This document shows, piece by piece, positions 58,691 through 64,000 of a stretch of DNA of 64,000 nt. Below the pieces are notes generated by a model. That model did no database searches, was not told the DNA's origin, and saw nothing but the letters and a program-made list of their open reading frames with translations. This DNA is from Lepas anatifera. Taxonomy: Eukaryota; Arthropoda; Thecostraca; Lepadidae. Position 1 is the stretch's first letter; every line of letters starts with the position of its first letter. The DNA is taken from NCBI GenBank assembly GCA_034440635.1, contig JAOTON010001038.1, positions 5,526,501 to 5,590,500 on the forward strand, in the 5' to 3' direction. Made by a program: the position numbers and the translations under genes.

Positions 58691-58893
58691 CAGGTTCCTC
58701 GACCTTGCACACCGCATGACTTGTGTATAAGATGTTTGTGGTGGGCACGGGCTATTTAACACTTCTTACCACTACCACTTCCTCCTTGCGGAGGCTACAG
58801 TTACCACCAGCTGGAGTAACTTCAGCCACTGTAATCCTTGAATTGGTAACATAAGTTTTTACCGTATCCATGTTCCATCAACATTTTCCCAAG

Positions 58894-59193
58894 CACAGGC
58901 GGATCCAAGATTTCCCATGGGACACGACTCTGTGTTCAGGGGCTACCACTCGGGTTCAGAGGGGGCGCCATTCGATATCGTTGGCAGCACCAGCTATTAA
59001 GGTGTGACCTATGAGAGCGTCACCGACTTGCACCAGAGGTGTGTCAACTTGCATCATGGCGGCGTCACTACTTGTGTCCTGGGGCGAGGGGGTCTGCTTC
59101 AGGGTGCGCCGGGGCGCGGTGTGGGGGCGCACGGACGGGTCGATCGGGGAAGGAGCACGTGCCCCTCTTTCCTGCCCCCTTGATTTGCCTACG
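58894..59193 (+). mobile_element. GGATCC-ended MITE (family A), diverged
   Basis: Ends CACAGGCGGATCCAAGATTT and CCTTGATTTGCCTACG, with interior GGGGGCGCC, GGCGTCAC and GGGGCGC blocks. The reading frames over it (59011-59271, 58956-59288) are shadows. Confidence 0.6.
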
Positions 59194-59745
59194 TGTCCAA
59201 GACTTGGACGCAAGAAACGTGTAAATATTACAGACTCCTGGTTACCCCCTCGTGTCATGTTATTGGCATAAACGGTGGGGATATCCACAGATATGACTGG
59301 AATGTCAAGTCATGTGCACGACAGGAAACAGTAGCAGACCTGTTTTGTGGGTTACTAGGTCCAGCTGTATTACAAACAGGAGAGAGCGAGTGCATACAAC
59401 TATCAGGTCTACATCACGGGTGACCAATTACCGAACGCATAAACTCATGAATAGCTACCCAATGAATCCAAGAGTCAATCTATCAATCAAGAGCCAAAAT
59501 ATTACCAACGTGCAAGATTTAAGCCGAGAAAAACACTAGCCAGACCACAATCAATTGTTTCGCATTGTGACCTGATTTAACCCTTTCAACAAGAAGCGAA
59601 AAAGAGCGAGTTGCGGCGAAAGATGCGACTCCCTGTCAAGTCTGGTGCCACGCCCAATCGATTATAAACACGCTAACAGCTGGCTGCCCCTTCAGACTTA
59701 CCTCTCGCGAGTACATGTCTGCACTGATGTAGTTATCGTACATCT
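59194..59745. other. No feature recognised
   Basis: AT-balanced sequence with short frames lacking motifs. Confidence 0.4.
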
Positions 59746-60330
59746 CCGACCTTGACTCGTCTAAGGTCACTCACCCACCACCCGTTCACGCGTCACCCCA
59801 ATCACCCGCGACGTCGACACCACTCCACCGTCGCGCCCTCACCCAACTGACTTCGTCCGCAAATTGCGGCCGGCGCGCCACCCGACTCCTGGCCGCCGAC
59901 GCCGGCCAGCCGACATCAGCTGATCGGCCGCCGCAGAGTCGATCGGACGCGGTCACAGCATGGCAAACGCGACTCTATGGCGCGACCCACAAAGCGCTGC
60001 CTCCGACGCGTGCTGGCCGAGATGCCCCCGAAAAACGCCCGAGGCGCAACAAAGGGCACAAAGACGGCCCTGGGGCGCGGCCGGGTGAAAAACCTCACTT
60101 GGCGTCGCCAGGTATAGGTAGACGCTGCGACGCAGAAGTATGTTTAAGGGGGAGGGGGCCGGGGCGTGGTCGGCCTCAGGGGGTGAGTCAGCTGCTGCGA
60201 GCTACTCACACTCTGTAATGCAGCGTCGTCAGCTGTTGGTCACCCTCCCCGACCTCCCGTCACCTCGCCCCGAGCTGGAGACGCCGGCGGGGCATTAAAG
60301 CGCCAGGGCGCTGCGCCGCCGAGCTGCGTG
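59746..60330. promoter_or_regulatory. CpG-rich island
   Basis: A long GC-rich stretch with frequent CpG (for example GCGGCCGGCGCGCCACC near 59866). It contains the candidate first exon at 59977-60111. Such islands often mark promoters or 5' exons, which is the inference here. Confidence 0.4.
59977..60111 (+). CDS. Candidate basic first exon
   Basis: ATG at 59977 opens 45 codons ending in CGTCGCCAG with donor GTATAG at 60112 (phase 0, in-frame stop just inside the intron). The peptide is very basic: it starts MARPTKRCLRRVL, then has a Lys, Arg, Thr and Gly-rich stretch resembling a nuclear or nucleolar N-terminus. No family is recognised and I did not find the next exon. Other frames are open through the same GC-rich DNA, so this is tentative. 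Confidence 0.28.
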
Positions 60331-60768
60331 ACTGTGCATGAGTTTCCCTTCCACCACCACATTCCAGCAGCCGGCTTCACTGGGCATCCTCGGTGATTGA
60401 TTTCTGCGCAGTGGTGCTGCAAGTCTGCTGGGCCCCAATGACAAAATCAACCCCGCAGATCTTGAACTTCCCGTATGTCACGATGTGGTCAACAGGGGAG
60501 GAAGCCGAGGACCACGCCCTAGCTGCGAACACTGAGCTAAGCCATTTATGTACGCCGACCATGTGGTAATTTCTGGAATGGGGTGTCTGTCTCAGTTACT
60601 TATTGAAGCGTAAACCTCTATTAAAATGTAAAATTTGTAAAAATCAGTCGATATTTAGTCTAAAAGGATGCCTCTATTTTCGAATTATTATGTTACAAAT
60701 GCTATTTTCCTCCGGAAGCTGAGATTTCTTGGCCATTTGGCTGCCAGCCGCTGATGTCCATGTCTGCT

Positions 60769-61324
60769 CAGAGGCAGGAGTGGGCTCCGCTATTCATTTT
60801 TTTAAATCGCTATCACTACTTTCTCTACCTTGGCTAGTTGAAACTGATACCGCTACTGGTGTTGCTCTTTCAAAATTTCGAAACCGATATCCCGATACTC
60901 CGTTACTTCACTAATGCTACTTTTTTATAAAATGTTAATAAAGTGCTACCAAAAAATGGGTTTCATTGCTTTTTAAATGTGTTTCAAAGAAAATTCCTGC
61001 ATATGTAAGTATTACCTCCAAAACTAGTAGTTTTCAGACAAGATATGCAAACAAAATGATACCAGAAAATTTATCCTGTCTTCTGTCGTATTTCTGGTGG
61101 ATGAAAGCATTTCCTTCCATATTCATTTCCTATTTTGGGGAATTATCGTCGCCTTAACAGGATGTAGGTAGAGCTAGCGCCTTAACATTATTTTGAGTCC
61201 GCTATCCGCTAATCCGCTAATTCTTTGTTGCGGACCTGCCACCGCTACTCTGCTTGCATTTGATTAGTCCGCCAGTAGTGGAGTAGCAGAGCAGAGGAAT
61301 TAAGGAGCGCACCGCCCGGCTCTG
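60769..61324. mobile_element. hAT-like non-autonomous element, second copy
   Basis: Left CAGAGGCAGGAGTGGGCTCC and the complement of the right end CAGAGCCGGGCGGTGCGCTCC are imperfect inverted repeats. CCGCTAC, CGCTAATCCGCTAAT and GTAGTGGAGTAGCAGAG motifs lie inside. The AT-rich interior (TTTTTAAATGTGTTTCAAAGAAAATT) resembles 1295-1320. This copy lacks the large minisatellite of the copy at 1.1-2.1 kb. No target duplication is obvious. Confidence 0.6.
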
Positions 61325-62520
61325 ATCAAGGAGAAACCGACACATTCCTAGGTTTTTCAATACGCAAACGGAAGATACACGAACCACTTCTCGTGGCGCT
61401 TTCCTGCTTAGAAGAGGATGTTCAGGCCATGGACCGACCTCACATTCTTAGCGCCTACCAACATGATTAAATATTTATCAGCTTGCTCTTATTGGGTAAA
61501 TATGGTTAACACTGGCGTCACTACAAAATGTGAGAGGGCAGTTAATACTCACCTTCCTGCTGGCAAGAAAACTTCTCTTTTAGTTACAGCGTCACCACCG
61601 GCAAAGGTGAGGTGGTATTCAATCTTCAACCTACAGCTGATATGAAAATTTCCCTCCAGAACCAAAAATCATTCGGCTTTTAACATTCTTGTTGCCCCTC
61701 GCAAAGACTGGTTACACAATTTTCCGGTTTCTTCCCAATGCGGCTGAAATATGGGGAAAATAATGAAAAGGGATGAAGGACAGATCCCCTTTGCCCCCCT
61801 AATCCAATGCATATGACCTTAAGATACAAAAAAACTCGTCGGATTTGGGCTCCTTGTTACCTTCCCCACACACCACTTCCAGAACGTTCCGATTGTCCCC
61901 AATAGAGCTGAAATCTGGAGCATTTTGTGAAAAGTAAAGCCCTTGGCATCCCGGCTCCTTCTTTAGATGATAATAAAGGTTTTTTTCAAAAGCAATATAA
62001 CAAGCGTTTCTTAAGATGGTTTGCGCTGTCGAAAGGCGAATGTATTCAATAATTTTAGATGTAGATATAAAATATTAAATTTTCCCGAATAACCGCCATA
62101 TAAAATTGTTTCATTGTCTGGCTCATTATCTGGTTGTTCTTCGGCAGCGCTCTCTATTAGTCTTCAGTCTCTATGGCTCGTCTAACGGTTGTTTTAGTTT
62201 TAAATATGCCTCTATTGTCTTTCCCTTGGCTACCATCCAGCCGGGCTCCCACTCCTCTTCTCCTCTCCACTGGGCAGAAACATATTCACGACGCTTCTGA
62301 CTTCAGCCAACTCGGCCGCCGGCTGGCCTGCGCTGACTGCCGCCGCACCGCCTTGCATGTACCGAAGAGCAGCCTCGAATGGTGGATAAGATAATCAAGG
62401 CAAAAGAAGGCAAAGCATAGTTAGGAATGTTGAAATGGGATAATTTTATTAAATCTCCTTGTTCATGGTTCAAAATTCTATCATTTGTGTGGAGAAATAC
62501 CCACTGAATTACTCGCAGTA
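61325..62520. other. Diverged dispersed repeats, otherwise no feature
   Basis: CACCACCGGCAAAGGTGAGGTGG and following sequence at 61590-61670, and GGATTTGGGCTCCTTGTTACCTTCC at 61840-61865, echo 33481-33620. No exon is supported. Confidence 0.35.
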
Positions 62521-62523
62521 CAA

Positions 62524-62770
62524 GTGAACGCGCCTCCACCAATCAGCGGCCGCCATCCGCCGGGTGCCGTTTGCCTGCGGGCACAGAGGTTAGAGAGGTC
62601 ACGCCAGGCATCGTTGACGTCGAGCAAGCCTCGGCGGGGAGGTGCCGTGTGGTAGACTATAAAACCTACAAGAGTGGTGGTGGTGTTGAGAATGGTGGTG
62701 TTGGACGGAGGGATGGGACAGGTGTAAGACACATTCTTTGCACGTGGGTGGATATATAGGCAAGGTGTCT
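62524..62770 (+). promoter_or_regulatory. Promoter-like repeat, copy 2 (CCAAT and TATAAAA)
   Basis: GTGAACGCGCCTCCACCAATC with CCAAT at 62539-62543, CACAGAGGTTAGAGAGGTCACG, then GTAGACTATAAAACCTACA with TATAAAA at 62658-62664. It aligns with 39153-39394. This copy is not interrupted by a transposon. No following gene was recognised. Confidence 0.5.
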
Positions 62771-63439
62771 GTACAGACTGCGGTGTCGATAGCACTAGAA
62801 AAAACCTGGGTTTATTACATTTGTTCGGTATGTGCTTATGCTTGTTGGGCACAACTGCAGACACTTGTTTAGCGTCTGAAGTATATTTCGAAATTATGGT
62901 ATAAAGTGTTGGAGTTGTTAAGATGTTCCCTGGCCTCTCCCCTCGAATCCGGAAATGTAAAAAACACTGAAGATTGTATATTCGGGCACAGCCCTTCATC
63001 AGAATCGTGGAGTAAATATAAATAATTCTCAGTCCTAGTATAGCCAGACCTCGAATTGAGCTTCACACAAAAATGCCTTTTAGAATGAATCGTTAAAAAT
63101 AAGATTGGATGTCGTGACAACAACCATATTGGTACCTCTAACCTAAAAGTAATGCCGACAATACGACAAACCTAGAGCAGTATTTGTGACAGTCTTTTCT
63201 ATTATTTCAGCCAAACACTAGCTTTTGATTAACAGTGAAAAACTTGCTGAAGTACCTTTATCCGTTATTTGAATATATCTGTTCTTCTTATTTCCTATTT
63301 TTCCGTCGACTGCAGCTAAAATGCTAACCAAAAACTACCTATTAAGCACTAGTAGACGTGATACTAGATCGGTGTAAAGACTGCATACTTTCCCCTTTAA
63401 GATGATGCTATATTTACAATAAAAGCCTCCCTCGAATTA

Positions 63440-64000
63440 TTTAGTTAAGATTGTACCTAGTGGTCAAGGTCAACTTTTTGGAATTGATAAACCCTTTTTT
63501 ATTTTTTACAGCCTGCTCCTCTGGCCCAACGTTAAGCGTCGAAAGAGTATACGTGTGGCTGTAAAAAAAACCATTATAAATTTTACATTATACTTATTCA
63601 ACAACCCTTTCCCTTAGTATATACCTCTTAAACAAATGCAACTTTTATAGCTAGTTAATGTGAACAATCATTGGAAAATACTTTTCCTCAGCCTGTACCT
63701 CTAGCCCAACGTTAAGTGTCGAATGGTTATACGTCTAGTTGCAGAAAAGTATTATCAATAATTAGTTGCATATTTCAAAACCCCAACCCCAGTACGTACC
63801 CTAAAATCAAAACATCTTTTGAGCTAGTTAATCTGATCAATCATTAATAAACACTTTTTCCCTGCCTGTACCTCTGGCCCAACGTTAAGCGTTGAAAGAG
63901 TATACATCTGGTTGCAGAAAAGCACCATCAAAGATAAATTACCTAAAAAACCTGAGCCTTATCTGTGACCTAAGTCCATCACTTCTGACTAGCCAAACTA
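63440..64000. repeat. Tandem satellite, period about 175 bp
   Basis: The block GCCTG(C/T)(T/A)CCTCT(G/A)GCCCAACGTTAAG recurs at 63511, 63691 and 63864 (spacings 180 and 173), with (C/T)GTCGAA(A/T)G(A/G)(G/T)TATACGT following and AGCTAGTTAAT-(G/C)TGA-CAATCATT preceding. At least three units run to the right edge of the window. No coding potential is seen. Confidence 0.85.

Overview
This window looks like intergenic or intronic DNA from an animal, most likely an invertebrate and possibly an arthropod. That placement is an inference. No long conserved open reading frame, operon layout, rRNA gene or canonical tRNA gene is visible. What is visible is eukaryotic repeat architecture: tRNA-derived SINEs with ATT-rich tails, DNA-transposon relics with target-site duplications (TSDs), many minisatellites, (TA)n tracts, and short GC-rich islands with possible splice sites. 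I could not name one conserved host gene. All protein-coding calls are low-confidence candidate exons, apart from one open reading frame that sits inside a transposon.

Layout. 0-12 kb: a transposon whose subterminal repeats grew into a minisatellite (1105-2085), a pair of cAMP-response-element palindromes (2557-2582), two copies of a TTAA-flanked element full of AGGTCA-type motifs (4123-4980 and 9952-11129), and a 20-bp minisatellite rich in CAGCTGATCA (6185-6800). 12-22 kb: (TA)n tracts around a SINE and a near-perfect hairpin (12431-12498), a 51-bp minisatellite, the first two copies of a 457-bp TTAA MITE, another SINE, and a GC-rich island with a candidate minus-strand exon (21461-21811). 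22-26 kb: a 2.6-kb inverted repeat with a perfect 8-bp TSD. 28-33 kb: a 41-bp minisatellite interrupted at its own GGTTAA motif by two different TTAA elements, then a 52-bp minisatellite. 34-39 kb: mostly unique AT-rich DNA with a short spliceable reading frame and a 17-bp hairpin. 39-42 kb: a 2456-bp non-autonomous hAT-like element, with perfect 8-bp TSD, inserted into a promoter-like repeat that recurs at 62.5 kb. 43-48 kb: a 3.8-kb inverted repeat with CACTA-type ends and a reading frame in each arm. 51-64 kb: a 24-bp minisatellite split by the MITE, (TA)n, three SINEs, MITE relics, a GC island, a second copy of the 1.1-kb transposon family, and a roughly 175-bp satellite running off the right edge.

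The main theme is interaction between repeats. Two TTAA-targeting families use minisatellite monomers as landing sites, and both carry transcription-factor-like motifs: a palindromic CRE in every MITE copy, and many AGGTCA half-sites in the larger element. Two very long palindromes would each give a long hairpin RNA if read through.
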